Source of the DNA: Reinekea marina | Lineage (GTDB): Bacteria > Pseudomonadota > Gammaproteobacteria > Pseudomonadales > Natronospirillaceae | NCBI RefSeq assembly: GCF_030409715.1 | Contig: NZ_JAUFQI010000001.1 | Span: 2,716,501-2,780,500, forward strand | DNA: 64,000 nucleotides | Direction: 5' to 3' | In this document: positions 1 through 10,061 of the stretch, one piece after another | Numbering within the stretch: the first letter of the stretch is position 1 | How the letters are laid out: every line of letters begins with the position of its first letter | Notes under the pieces: model-generated | Database searches by the model: none | The model's input: only the letters and a program-made list of their open reading frames with translations | What the model was told of the DNA's origin: nothing | Position numbers and translations under genes: made by a program

Positions 1-1665
1 AAAGTGTGATTTACGAGATTCTTTTTCGCCTCGGCTAAAATAGCCGAATTCAGCTTCTGTTGCACTTCCACTTAAAAAACTGTCTAAAACATAACGACTA
101 GCACTGTCAGGTATGAGTTTACTGCTGGCAACATACTTCACCCACTCGTTATTGATCTCTGGCGCACCCAAAACTAGTCCTAAGCTGTTTTCATAACCTT
201 CATTTTTCATAGCCTGGTTTTTTAACGAAGCAAACCACTGCACATTTAAAGGTAATTTTGAATCGTTTAAGTGCTGAATGTTTGCACTGTGCTCCCCTTC
301 TAGCAAAACACCTACCCCTTCCACGATGCGCCAATCAACGATCGATTTTTCTATCGAAGCTAATAGTGAATCATCATTGAATACTGGATATCGGAATCGA
401 GACTCCGAAGGGTTTAGCATTATTTGACCTTGGAGGTTATCTACCGTAACAGTGCCTGATAAATTATCTAACCCTGGGACACCCATATAAGCATTGACTC
501 GGGTATTACTAAAGGTGCTGGATATTTTTAAACGTTGAGCTTCACCAAACTGGTAGTGAGCCATGCCTTTATGAATATCGCCTTGCAGCCCTAAATTGCC
601 CCAAAAATCGGACGTATCATTCATTGCAAGCCATGCGCCGACCAACGAAGCCGAGAGTTGACTCCAAGTTACTCGGTACTCTTCTGGTAAAATGTCTAGC
701 GTCAGTTCAGTACCATTGATGGCCAAATCATTCACGGAATAGGTATCGACGATGGATTTAGCAAAAAAGCCGTTCCTGGTTTTCTCTAAAACCGTTGTCG
801 ATTTAACATCGGTCAGTTTTAGTGGTTTCGCTTTGCCTTCCACGGTGAGTACTTCAATCATCGAGCGCGCCGTCAGTGATCGCCATTGGGTGCCATTAAA
901 ATTTAACCAATACTCTCCTGACGCTTTTGCTTCACTGACCATCGACGCTGATTTATTCAGCCAAGGGGCGAAATCAATTGCGCCATGTTTGACATAAATG
1001 CTATTTAAATTGGGATTATTTTGATGAAATTCGGCTTGTAGCTCAACAGGAACCGTTAATTGTGAATATTCAATTTGAGCGTCGGCCGTTAAGGAGTTAT
1101 GCCCCTCGTAACCGGAGAGTTCACCTTTGTTTAAGGTTAAATTGAATGAAGGTAACTCTAAAGGAGAGATTTTTAACGATGAGGCTATAAATTGAATATT
1201 TTGCTGTCTTTGCAGCAACTTCAGTAACTTATCGAAACTAAACGCTGGCCGCTCGGCTTGCTGAGACCCTTTCAACCCAATTAATTGCCACCCTTGCTCC
1301 GATTGTTTTAAGTGACCATGAAATTCACTTAGTTCAAATTTTAAGAACGAGAGACCACCGTGACTTAACGATTCAAAGACGCCAGGGGCCAGCACCATTT
1401 CTTTAATATCCAGAGATTCGCCGATGCTGATGTTCGTTAAGGTTACGATAGGACCAAACCGAGCCCACTCACCTTTAATGGAACCTATTTCAACTCGCTC
1501 TTGAAATTGCCCCGATAACCATTGTTCTATCGAAGTTTCATATCGTTCAATATAAGGAAAAAACTGACGACCTAATGCCAAGTAAACAGCAAATAGCAAA
1601 ACCCAGAAAACAAAAACTTTTAAGACGGCACTTTTAAGAGCTCGCCAAATAGAGCCAATGTTCAT
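1..1665 (-). CDS. yhdP: YhdP-family AsmA-like envelope protein, N-terminal 555 residues (runs off window)
   Basis: The reading frame is open from the ATG at 1665 to the window edge, so only the N-terminal part is present. It starts with a short cytoplasmic stretch and one membrane segment (about residues 13-32), followed by a periplasmic region with the WARFGP-type motif seen near the start of YhdP. YhdP (about 1,270 residues in E. coli) is an AsmA-like protein thought to bridge inner and outer membranes and move phospholipids. It is the last gene seen of the mreB-mreC-mreD-maf-rng-yhdP run on the minus strand, an order conserved in gammaproteobacteria. The identification rests on N-terminal similarity and on this gene order. 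Confidence 0.88.
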   Translation of the reverse strand, partial: MNIGSIWRALKSAVLKVFVFWVLLFAVYLALGRQFFPYIERYETSIEQWLSGQFQERVEIGSIKGEWARFGPIVTLTNISIGESLDIKEMVLAPGVFESLSHGGLSFLKFELSEFHGHLKQSEQGWQLIGLKGSQQAERPAFSFDKLLKLLQRQQNIQFIASSLKISPLELPSFNLTLNKGELSGYEGHNSLTADAQIEYSQLTVPVELQAEFHQNNPNLNSIYVKHGAIDFAPWLNKSASMVSEAKASGEYWLNFNGTQWRSLTARSMIEVLTVEGKAKPLKLTDVKSTTVLEKTRNGFFAKSIVDTYSVNDLAINGTELTLDILPEEYRVTWSQLSASLVGAWLAMNDTSDFWGNLGLQGDIHKGMAHYQFGEAQRLKISSTFSNTRVNAYMGVPGLDNLSGTVTVDNLQGQIMLNPSESRFRYPVFNDDSLLASIEKSIVDWRIVEGVGVLLEGEHSANIQHLNDSKLPLNVQWFASLKNQAMKNEGYENSLGLVLGAPEINNEWVKYVASSKLIPDSASRYVLDSFLSGSATEAEFGYFSRGEKESRKSHF

Positions 1666-1716
1666 TGCACGACTCTACGACTTTTCTGTGAGACTTTGCA
1701 CATGTCATTCCTGAAT

Positions 1717-3177
1717 CTACTGCAAAATAACATCAAACTGCTCTTGGCTATACATCGGCTCTACTTGGAATCGAATCGGCTTATTAATAAACTCTTCTAG
1801 ATCGGCCACATTGGAAGACTCTTCGTCTAGTAGCGTATCAATGACCTGTTGCGAAGCTAACACCAAATACTGTGCCGTATTGTAAGCGCGCTCTTCTCTT
1901 AATATTTCTCTAAACACTTCATAACACACGGTTTGTGCGGTTTTTAAGCGACCTCGCCCAGCACAAACATTGCAGTGCTCGGTTAACACGTGCTCTAGGC
2001 TTTCACGTGTCCGCTTACGCGTCATTTCTACTAACCCTAATTCAGAGACGCTGGTCACTTTGCTTTTAGCGTGATCTTTCTCTAGGTGTTTCTCAAGCAT
2101 CCGGTGAACTTGACGCTTATGCTCTTCATCATCCATATCGATAAAATCAAGAATTATGATGCCACCTAAGTTTCTTAATCTAAGTTGACGTGCAATGGCT
2201 GTAACCGCTTCAAGGTTTGTTTTATAGATGGTTTCTTCTAAGTTACGGTGCCCCACAAACGCACCTGTATTGACATCGATGGTTGTCATGGCCTCTGTTT
2301 GATCAATGATTAAGTAGCCACCCGATTTTAATTCCACTTTGCGCCCTAACGCTTTAGAAATTTCATCTTCAACAGAAAACAGATCAAAAATGGGTCGTTC
2401 ACCAGGGTAATACTCAAAGACACTTTCCACTTCGGGTGTGTACTTAGTGACAAATTCGTGCACTTTAGAAAAAGTTTCTTTGGAATCAATGCGAATTTTT
2501 TCCACATCGGTTTTCACCATATCGCGTGCAACTCGCAAATAGAGCGCTAAGTCTTCATAAATGATGGTAGCGGGCTTATTTTCTTTCATGCGTTGCTCTA
2601 GCACTCGAAACAAACGCTTTAAATAATTCATGTCGCTCTGAATCTCGGCCTCACCGACACCTTCAGCGGCCGTTCTTAAAATGAACCCGCCTTTTTTGAT
2701 CTCTTCAGCTTCTTTAACGCTGGCGACTAAGGCTCGCAAGCGTTCGCGCTCTTCTTCACTGTCTATACGTTGGGAAATACCAATGTGATCTGAATCGGGC
2801 ATAAAAACTAAGTAGCGAGAAGGCACCGACAGTGCTGTCGTTAGTCGCGCACCTTTTGTGCCCATCGGATCTTTAATGACTTGGACGACCAAAGCTTGAC
2901 CTTCGCGTACTAAAGTCTGGATAGGCTTATGTGGCTCATTGTCGGTACGATTAAGATCAATATCAGATGCGTGTATAAAAGCAGCACGCTCGAGACCAAT
3001 ATCAACAAAGGCCGCCTGCATACCTGGCAGCACTCGAACAACTTTGCCTTTATAGATATTGCCTACAAGCCCACGGGTTTGGCTACGCTCAATGTAGAGC
3101 TCTTGTACGGCACCGTTTTCGACTAATGCCACACGCGTTTCCATCGGTGTAACATTGACCAGAATCTCGGAAGACAT
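1717..3177 (-). CDS. rng: Ribonuclease G
   Basis: 486 residues, close to the usual 489. An S1 RNA-binding domain lies at about residues 38-120 and the RNase H-like catalytic core carries the two metal-binding aspartates, D301 (in IDVNTG) and D344 (in ILDFIDM). The zinc-link cysteines C402 and C405 (CNVC) that join subunits are present. RNase G matures 16S rRNA 5' ends and degrades selected mRNAs. The protein ends soon after the zinc link and lacks the long scaffold tail of RNase E. It lies between maf and yhdP, the standard place for rng (cafA), and is probably cotranscribed with them. Confidence 0.97.
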   Translation of the reverse strand: MSSEILVNVTPMETRVALVENGAVQELYIERSQTRGLVGNIYKGKVVRVLPGMQAAFVDIGLERAAFIHASDIDLNRTDNEPHKPIQTLVREGQALVVQVIKDPMGTKGARLTTALSVPSRYLVFMPDSDHIGISQRIDSEEERERLRALVASVKEAEEIKKGGFILRTAAEGVGEAEIQSDMNYLKRLFRVLEQRMKENKPATIIYEDLALYLRVARDMVKTDVEKIRIDSKETFSKVHEFVTKYTPEVESVFEYYPGERPIFDLFSVEDEISKALGRKVELKSGGYLIIDQTEAMTTIDVNTGAFVGHRNLEETIYKTNLEAVTAIARQLRLRNLGGIIILDFIDMDDEEHKRQVHRMLEKHLEKDHAKSKVTSVSELGLVEMTRKRTRESLEHVLTEHCNVCAGRGRLKTAQTVCYEVFREILREERAYNTAQYLVLASQQVIDTLLDEESSNVADLEEFINKPIRFQVEPMYSQEQFDVILQ

Positions 3178-3242
3178 AAATACGCCTAAAAATAAGTTAA
3201 GTTTTGTTATTATAGAGGTTTAAGCGCCCAGTTGTAGCCTAA

Positions 3243-3842
3243 TTACAGGTCATTTGCGTTTAAGGATTCATTCCAAAGCGATATGTTATGAGCCAGCAGC
3301 ATACTGGCCGTTTCAGCCAACGGTAAGCCAACCACAGCAGAGTAACTGCCACGAATTTCACGTACGAACAGTGATCCAAGCCCCTGAATACCATAACCAC
3401 CAGCTTTGTCGCAGGGCTCACCGGTTTTCCAGTACTTTTCTAGGAGCGAGGTCGACAATGAATGAAACACTACATCTGTCACAACAACCTGCTTGCTTAT
3501 TTTTTTATCACTGATAACAGCGACTGACGTCATCACTTGATGGGTTTGACCCGAAAGCCGAGCCATCATGCCCATAAATTCATCTTGATCTTGAGGCTTT
3601 CCTAATATGTGATCTTGAAAAATCACCGAGGTATCAGAACCAAGGACGGTATTTTTTGACGCACCCAATCGATTAAAAATAACCATCGCTTTTTCTTGGG
3701 CTAGACGCAGAACATAATCCGAAGGCGCTTCACCTTTTAAAACCGTTTCATCAATATCGGCACTGGCAACGTTAAAGTTTACCCCTAAGGTAGCCAGCAA
3801 TTCCTTGCGGCGTGGCGATTGAGACGCTAAAACTAAAGACAC
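3243..3842 (-). CDS. maf: Maf-family nucleotide pyrophosphatase (dTTP/UTP type)
   Basis: 199 residues. The N-terminal Maf signature LASQSPRRKELL is at residues 5-16, and the conserved blocks SGQTHQV, DKAGGYGIQG and GSYSAVVGLPL follow. Maf proteins hydrolyse non-canonical or canonical nucleoside triphosphates to monophosphates, acting as house-cleaning enzymes. The sequence resembles E. coli YhdE, which prefers dTTP and UTP, and the position between mreD and rng is also that of yhdE. The substrate class is inferred from this similarity. Confidence 0.95.
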   Translation of the reverse strand: MSLVLASQSPRRKELLATLGVNFNVASADIDETVLKGEAPSDYVLRLAQEKAMVIFNRLGASKNTVLGSDTSVIFQDHILGKPQDQDEFMGMMARLSGQTHQVMTSVAVISDKKISKQVVVTDVVFHSLSTSLLEKYWKTGEPCDKAGGYGIQGLGSLFVREIRGSYSAVVGLPLAETASMLLAHNISLWNESLNANDL

Positions 3843-3850
3843 GACAACCC

Positions 3851-4339
3851 TTATTGTACTCGAAAATACTGCATTAAATTACGGCCAATGCCATAAACCC
3901 ATGGCCAAACTATCGCAGAAACCAGCGCTGGCCATATTTGCATTTCGCCTGTTATGCCACCAACAAACCAATCTTTTAACCACTGCACCAACACATGACT
4001 GATGCCCAGAATCAAGAAAACAACCATAGCTTGCTGACCCAACGGATACATACGCAACCGAAAGTTCAGTAATAACACTAAATAGGCCACACTAGAAAAT
4101 ACTAACCCATAAGTACCCAGTTGTGTGCCGATGAGCGTGTCATACAGAATACCCACAACAAACGCCATGGTAATGCCAAATCGTTCTGGCAATACCAGGC
4201 ACCAAAAGATCAGAAAGAGGCCCACAAAATCGGGGCGAGCAAGTTGAAACTGCCCAGGAATTGGTACCGCCGCTAATGAAAAGGCAATAAAGAAACTGAC
4301 GGCTATTAGCCATAACCCATGAGGCGGCTTTTGCTTCAT
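3851..4339 (-). CDS. mreD: Rod shape-determining protein MreD
   Basis: 162 residues with about five hydrophobic membrane segments, typical of MreD. It belongs to the MreBCD complex that positions the elongasome for lateral cell-wall synthesis at the inner membrane. Its ATG overlaps the mreC stop by four bases (ATGA), so translation is probably coupled. It sits 8 bases upstream of maf. Confidence 0.94.
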   Translation of the reverse strand: MKQKPPHGLWLIAVSFFIAFSLAAVPIPGQFQLARPDFVGLFLIFWCLVLPERFGITMAFVVGILYDTLIGTQLGTYGLVFSSVAYLVLLLNFRLRMYPLGQQAMVVFLILGISHVLVQWLKDWFVGGITGEMQIWPALVSAIVWPWVYGIGRNLMQYFRVQ

Positions 4340-5166
4340 TGTGCGACCTCTTTTTGGAATACCATCAATAAATTTTTACTTTTGTTTAATTGAGCTAATG
4401 GTTTCGCTCTGATACGAGCAAATGGTTCGCCAGGATCGTGCTCCTTAGCTACCACCATCGCCACGGGATACCCTTCCGGGTATCGGCCAGCTAAACCGGA
4501 GGTCACCAACACATCGCCAACGACAATATCGGCCGTGTCGGGCACGTACTCTAACTCTAAATTATTTAAATCACCGGTACCGATGACGACAGAGCGCATG
4601 CCGTTGCGGTTTACGTATACCGGCACGGCAATGTTGGCGTCCGCGACCAGTACGACTCTTGATGTCATGGAATTAACTTGAGTAATCATGCCAAACAGCC
4701 CTTCGGCATCTAGAATTGCCTGCCCAACATAGGCACCATCACTTGCGCCACGATTAATAATAACCTGAATCGAGTATGGGTCAGGGTCAACACTGATCAT
4801 TTCAGTGGTCATAAAGCTTGACTCAATTCGTGCACTGGCGTCTAACAACCGTCTTAGGCGATCATTTTCGGCTTCTAAAACCGCGAGTTTTTGCATTTTC
4901 TGCTGCAAAACACTGATTTGATTATTGAGCGTACGATTTTCTTCGATCAATTGATCGCGCTCGGCAAAAGTCGTTGAAGACCAATGTATAACTTCGCTGG
5001 GGAAAGTGACCAAAGATTGAACCGGTGAAACCAAATAGGAGATGGCCTGCCGCAGCATATCTACCTGGGCAAAGCGAGAATCTAAAACCAGTAGCGAAAG
5101 AGAGATAGCGGCCACGAGAGCAAAACGATAGCCATGTTGAGGACCAGCCGTAAACAGCGCTTTAAT
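4336..5166 (-). CDS. mreC: Rod shape-determining protein MreC, probable ATT start
   Basis: From the chosen start the product is 276 residues: a short cytoplasmic tail, one membrane segment (about residues 15-36), a coiled coil (about 70-110) and the periplasmic beta domain with conserved SGLAGRYPEGYPV. The only in-frame ATG/GTG/TTG candidate that fits is a GTG at 5115, but it has no ribosome site and would start inside the membrane segment. The reading frame continues upstream without a stop, encoding KALFTAGP, which matches the conserved MreC start (MKPLF-x-GP in relatives). The codon before that K is ATT at 5166-5164, six bases after GGAG. I therefore place the start at ATT, a rare initiator known from infC. 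MreC is the inner-membrane scaffold partner of MreB and MreD. Confidence 0.85.
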   Translation of the reverse strand: MKALFTAGPQHGYRFALVAAISLSLLVLDSRFAQVDMLRQAISYLVSPVQSLVTFPSEVIHWSSTTFAERDQLIEENRTLNNQISVLQQKMQKLAVLEAENDRLRRLLDASARIESSFMTTEMISVDPDPYSIQVIINRGASDGAYVGQAILDAEGLFGMITQVNSMTSRVVLVADANIAVPVYVNRNGMRSVVIGTGDLNNLELEYVPDTADIVVGDVLVTSGLAGRYPEGYPVAMVVAKEHDPGEPFARIRAKPLAQLNKSKNLLMVFQKEVAQ

Positions 5167-5177
5167 GGGTCTCTCCT
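5164..5177 (-). promoter_or_regulatory. Shine-Dalgarno and ATT initiation codon of mreC
   Basis: On the minus strand AGGAGAG (5177-5171) is followed by ACCC and then ATT (5166-5164). The spacing is normal, and no other Shine-Dalgarno sequence lies near the alternative GTG at 5115. This site decides the mreC start. Confidence 0.7.
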
Positions 5178-5218
5178 CTTTTAGGTTATGCCATAATTAT
5201 TGAATCAATTAACACAAC

Positions 5219-5243
5219 AAAGCACTTCCTAAAGAAGTGCTTT
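5219..5243 (-). terminator. Hairpin between mreB and mreC
   Basis: AAAGCACTTC and GAAGTGCTTT form a 10-bp stem with a 5-base loop. Read on the minus strand it lies about 40 bases after the mreB stop and is followed by a T-rich but broken tract (GTTGTGTT). It probably ends a fraction of transcripts, so that mreB is made in excess over mreC and mreD. Confidence 0.65.
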
Positions 5244-5280
5244 GCTTTGATGAATACGCTCACTTAAATTATAGCGGCGT

Positions 5281-6348
<1,068 letters not shown>

Positions 6349-6540
6349 CTAACGGTAACAGCGTTGCAATGTAACAACCGTAGGGTTTTTGAGCAAGCCG
6401 TAAATGTGATAACGTATACCCTGCACGGTTTTTTTACAGTAATTGTTCGTGTTTTAATCAAAGCGCTATTTCAATTTCAATCAAAACCCATATATTCAGA
6501 CCATAATACCCTTTTGTAGATCCCTGTTGAGGAGTTAACA

Positions 6541-6828
6541 ATGAGCATAGATAGCTCAAAAGTTGAATCTGTCGCGATACTTGCGCGACTTAAAGTGAGT
6601 GAAAGCGAACTACCCGAATACGTAAATAGCCTGTCGAGCATTTTAGATTTAGTCGATACCATGCAGGCGGTCGATACTGAAAATGTTGAACCTTTAGCGA
6701 ACCCGCTTGATGCAGCAGCACGATTGCGCGCCGATGAAGTCACCGAGACCAATCAACGCGAAGCATTGCAAGCTAACGCGCCCAAAGCTGAGCACGGTTT
6801 ATTTCTTGTCCCTAAAGTTATTGAATAA
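6541..6828 (+). CDS. gatC: Asp/Glu-tRNA amidotransferase subunit C
   Basis: 95 residues with the GatC signature [14 protein letters not shown] start and the C-terminal LRADEV motif. GatC is the small clamp that stabilises the GatA-GatB contact. GAGG lies 9 bases before the ATG. It leads the gatCAB operon and diverges from mreB. Confidence 0.95.
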   Translation: MSIDSSKVESVAILARLKVSESELPEYVNSLSSILDLVDTMQAVDTENVEPLANPLDAAARLRADEVTETNQREALQANAPKAEHGLFLVPKVIE

Positions 6829-6842
6829 AATTAAGGTTCATC

Positions 6843-8291
6843 ATGCTGCATAAAACACTCAAAGAACTCTCAGATGACCTACATGCCGGTAAATACAGCA
6901 GTGTAGAGCTGACACAACACTATTTAGATGCCATTAAAGCAAAAGATGGCGAGCTCAATGCTTATGTTACCGTCACGGATTCAGAAGCGCTGGCGCAAGC
7001 CGCGCAAGCAGACGAACAATTTAAAGCTGGAACAGCCGGTCCGTTAACGGGTATTCCAATTGCACATAAAGATTTATTTTGCACCGAGGGCGTAAAAACA
7101 GCCTGTGGTTCAAAAATGCTCGACAATTTTATCGCCCCTTATGAATCTACTGCTACGGGCAACCTAAAAGCCGCAGGCATGGTCATGCTGGGTAAAACCA
7201 ACATGGACGAGTTTGCCATGGGTTCATCGACCGAAAGCAGCTACTATGGCGCTACGAAAAACCCCTGGAATCTTGATTGTGTGCCTGGTGGTTCATCCGG
7301 TGGCTCTGCAGTGGTGGTCGCCGCAGGAACAGCGCCAGCATCACTGGGAACCGATACCGGTGGCTCAATTCGCCAACCGGCCGCATTTTGCGGTATTACG
7401 GGCTTAAAACCGACCTATGGCCGCGTATCGCGCTGGGGTATGGTTGCCTATGGCTCATCTTTAGACCAAGCCGGTCCAATGACGCAAACCGCAGAAGACG
7501 CGGCAATGATCATGAATGCGTTGGCCAGCTTCGACACGAAAGATTCAACGTCGATGGATGAACCCGTAGAAGATTACACGGCGAGTCTAAACCAATCACT
7601 AGACGGCTTAAAAATTGGTTTGCCGAAAGAATTTTTTGGTGAAGCCCTAGATGAAGGCATTCGCGCGACTATTATGGAGGCCGTTAAGCAATTTGAAGCC
7701 ATGGGAGCAACCGTAAAGGAGATCTCATTACCAAGAACCGAATTGTCGATTCCGGCTTATTATATTATTGCGCCGGCTGAAGCTTCGACCAACTTGTCTC
7801 GTTACGATGGTGTTCGCTATGGCCACCGCTGTGAAGACCCGAAAGATCTAAACGACCTGTATATGCGTTCTCGCTCTGAAGGCTTTGGCGATGAAGTGAA
7901 GCGCCGAATCATGGTAGGTACCTACGCATTGTCAGCTGGTTACTACGATGCTTATTATCGAAAGGCTCAACAATTGCGACGCTTAATCAAAAATGATTTT
8001 GTTGCCGCATTGAATGATGTGGATGTCATTATGGGGCCTACTACGCCGTCTCCAGCGTGGAAAATTGGCGCAAAAAATCAAGACCCAGTATCGATGTACC
8101 TCGAAGATATCTATACCCTGTCAGTTAACCTAGCTGGCTTACCAGGCATGTCCGTGCCTTGCGGTTTTGTCGACGGAATGCCCGTTGGCCTACAAGTGAT
8201 TGGCAATTATTTTCAAGAAGCCAAATTATTAAACATTGGCCATCAGTTCCAGCAGGCAACTGATTGGCACACCCGCAAACCACAGGCTTAA
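6843..8291 (+). CDS. gatA: Asp/Glu-tRNA amidotransferase subunit A
   Basis: 482 residues of the amidase-signature family. The Ser-cisSer-Lys triad is in place: K76 (in IAHKDLF), S151 (in GGSSGGS) and S175 (in [10 protein letters not shown]). GatA releases ammonia from glutamine and passes it to GatB, which amidates misacylated Asp-tRNA(Asn) or Glu-tRNA(Gln). It follows gatC by 14 bases. Its presence indicates indirect charging of tRNA-Asn and/or tRNA-Gln; two tRNA-Asn genes lie at 46.2 kb. Confidence 0.98.
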   Translation: MLHKTLKELSDDLHAGKYSSVELTQHYLDAIKAKDGELNAYVTVTDSEALAQAAQADEQFKAGTAGPLTGIPIAHKDLFCTEGVKTACGSKMLDNFIAPYESTATGNLKAAGMVMLGKTNMDEFAMGSSTESSYYGATKNPWNLDCVPGGSSGGSAVVVAAGTAPASLGTDTGGSIRQPAAFCGITGLKPTYGRVSRWGMVAYGSSLDQAGPMTQTAEDAAMIMNALASFDTKDSTSMDEPVEDYTASLNQSLDGLKIGLPKEFFGEALDEGIRATIMEAVKQFEAMGATVKEISLPRTELSIPAYYIIAPAEASTNLSRYDGVRYGHRCEDPKDLNDLYMRSRSEGFGDEVKRRIMVGTYALSAGYYDAYYRKAQQLRRLIKNDFVAALNDVDVIMGPTTPSPAWKIGAKNQDPVSMYLEDIYTLSVNLAGLPGMSVPCGFVDGMPVGLQVIGNYFQEAKLLNIGHQFQQATDWHTRKPQA

Positions 8292-8302
8292 GGAGTATTA
8301 AA

Positions 8303-9736
8303 ATGCAATGGGAAACGGTTATCGGGTTAGAAATTCACGTTCAGCTTTCTACCCAATCGAAAATATTTTCTGGTTCTAGCACGCAGTTTGGTGCCGAGCC
8401 GAATACCCAAGCCAGCGCAATAGATTTAGCATTGCCAGGCGTATTACCCGTATTTAACGAAGGCGCACTGAAAAAAGCGGTCGCGTTTGGCTTAGCCATT
8501 GATGCAGAGATTGGAAAGAAATCGGTTTTTGATCGTAAAAACTATTTTTACCCAGATTTGCCCAAAGGTTATCAGGTGACCCAAATGGATCACCCCATTG
8601 TTGGGGTGGGTCATGTCGACATTACCACTGAAGAAGGTGAGCAATTTCGAATTGGTGTAACGCGCGCGCACTTAGAGGAAGACGCTGGTAAGTCTTTACA
8701 CGAAGACTTTGCCGGCCATTCGGGTATCGATTTAAACCGAGCCGGAACACCACTGCTAGAAATAGTGTCAGAACCGGATATTCGCAACGCGAAACAAGCG
8801 ATCGCCTATCTTAAGAAAATACACAGTATTATCACCTATATTGGAATTTCTGATGGCGATATGTCTCAAGGCTCAATGCGTTGTGACGTGAACATTTCTT
8901 TGCGACCTAAGGGTCAGAAAGAATTTGGCACGCGAACTGAGCTGAAAAACTTAAACTCATTTAAGTTTATTGAAAAAGCCATCCACAGCGAAGTTGAGCG
9001 CCAGATGGACATCTTAGAGGATGGAGGCAAAATCACTCAAGAGACTCGCTTGTACGATGCAGACAAAAACGAGACGCGACCAATGCGTAGCAAAGAGTTT
9101 GCAAACGACTATCGCTATTTTCCTGAGCCAGACTTACTCCCGGTCATAATCGATGATGCTTACATTTCAGAGGTAAAAGCAGAGCTGCCAGAGCTACCAG
9201 ACGCGAAAATAGCGCGCTTCAAAGCTGACTTAGGGCTGACTGAATACGATGCCACAGTACTGTCTGCCAATCGCGTCATGGCCGATTACTTCGAACAGGC
9301 CTCACAAGTCTCTGGCGATGCCAAACTTGCGGCAAACTGGTGTATGGGAGAACTGTCAAAATTCTTGAATCAATCCGATTTAAGTATAGAGCAGTGCCCG
9401 ATCAGTGCGGAAGATCTAGGTCTATTGTTAGCTCGCATCAAAGACAATACGATTTCTGGAAAAATCGCAAAGACCGTATTCCAAGCCATGACTCAAGGTG
9501 AAGGAACGGCGGATGACATCATTGAAGCTAAGGGGTTAAAGCAGGTTACCGATACTGGTGCTATTGAAGCCATGGTCGATGAAGTGATCGCTGCCAACCA
9601 AGGTCAATTTGAAGAAATGAAAGCCGGCAAAGATAAATTGATGGGCTTTTTCGTTGGTCAGGTAATGAAGGTATCGAAGGGTCAGGCGAACCCTGGTCAA
9701 GTAAACCAAATCATAAAAGCCAAACTAAACGCTTAA
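8303..9736 (+). CDS. gatB: Asp/Glu-tRNA amidotransferase subunit B
   Basis: 477 residues from the ATG at 8303, which follows AAGGAG and begins [12 protein letters not shown], the family's standard N-terminus. A longer frame reaches back to 8264 inside gatA but lacks a ribosome site. The catalytic core ([35 protein letters not shown]) and the C-terminal helical tRNA-binding tail are complete. GatB phosphorylates the misacylated aminoacyl group and amidates it with ammonia from GatA. It is the last gene of the operon, with a strong terminator just after. Confidence 0.98.
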   Translation: MQWETVIGLEIHVQLSTQSKIFSGSSTQFGAEPNTQASAIDLALPGVLPVFNEGALKKAVAFGLAIDAEIGKKSVFDRKNYFYPDLPKGYQVTQMDHPIVGVGHVDITTEEGEQFRIGVTRAHLEEDAGKSLHEDFAGHSGIDLNRAGTPLLEIVSEPDIRNAKQAIAYLKKIHSIITYIGISDGDMSQGSMRCDVNISLRPKGQKEFGTRTELKNLNSFKFIEKAIHSEVERQMDILEDGGKITQETRLYDADKNETRPMRSKEFANDYRYFPEPDLLPVIIDDAYISEVKAELPELPDAKIARFKADLGLTEYDATVLSANRVMADYFEQASQVSGDAKLAANWCMGELSKFLNQSDLSIEQCPISAEDLGLLLARIKDNTISGKIAKTVFQAMTQGEGTADDIIEAKGLKQVTDTGAIEAMVDEVIAANQGQFEEMKAGKDKLMGFFVGQVMKVSKGQANPGQVNQIIKAKLNA

Positions 9737-9750
9737 ATCTTGAAAACCAG

Positions 9751-9784
9751 TGCAGCAAAGGGGCATCTCCTTTGCTGCATTTTT
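9751..9784 (+). terminator. Terminator of the gatCAB operon
   Basis: TGCAGCAAAGG (9751-9761) pairs with CCTTTGCTGCA (9769-9779) to give an 11-bp stem, followed by a run of T. It starts 14 bases after the gatB stop. Confidence 0.9.
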
Positions 9785-10061
9785 ATACAGACATCACTTT
9801 TATGATCAACTTCCAACCACTTGAACAGCGTTTAACTTTTCTCGAAATGTCTTAAGTTTTGAACTTAATCACAGCCTCAAAAATATTTTAAATTTGCAAT
9901 TCGCTCGAAACCCTCAAGTTATGCACCCTGCACTAAAGTCAACCATTCAAAACACAATTTATGGGTATTTTATCCCTTCACACTACTACAGGTAGTGGTT
10001 TAGAATGCTTCGCAACACAAGTACAATTCTCATCCACCTTTGAGCATTAGAGGCGCTTAGC
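9785..10061 (+). promoter_or_regulatory. Upstream region of nrdJa with inverted repeat
   Basis: These 277 bases hold no gene. The clearest structure is a perfect 6-bp inverted repeat, CACTAC (9981-9986) and GTAGTG (9992-9997), separated by five bases and 64 bases upstream of nrdJa. It is a candidate operator. It does not fit the 16-base NrdR box closely, and I see no cobalamin-riboswitch consensus. Confidence 0.35.

Noticed and set aside
5113..5115. GTG as mreC start
   Set aside because: It lacks a ribosome site and would cut the membrane helix and conserved N-terminus.
9785..10061. Cobalamin riboswitch upstream of the B12-dependent reductase
   Set aside because: I could not find the B12-box consensus or the expected multi-stem layout in this short region.
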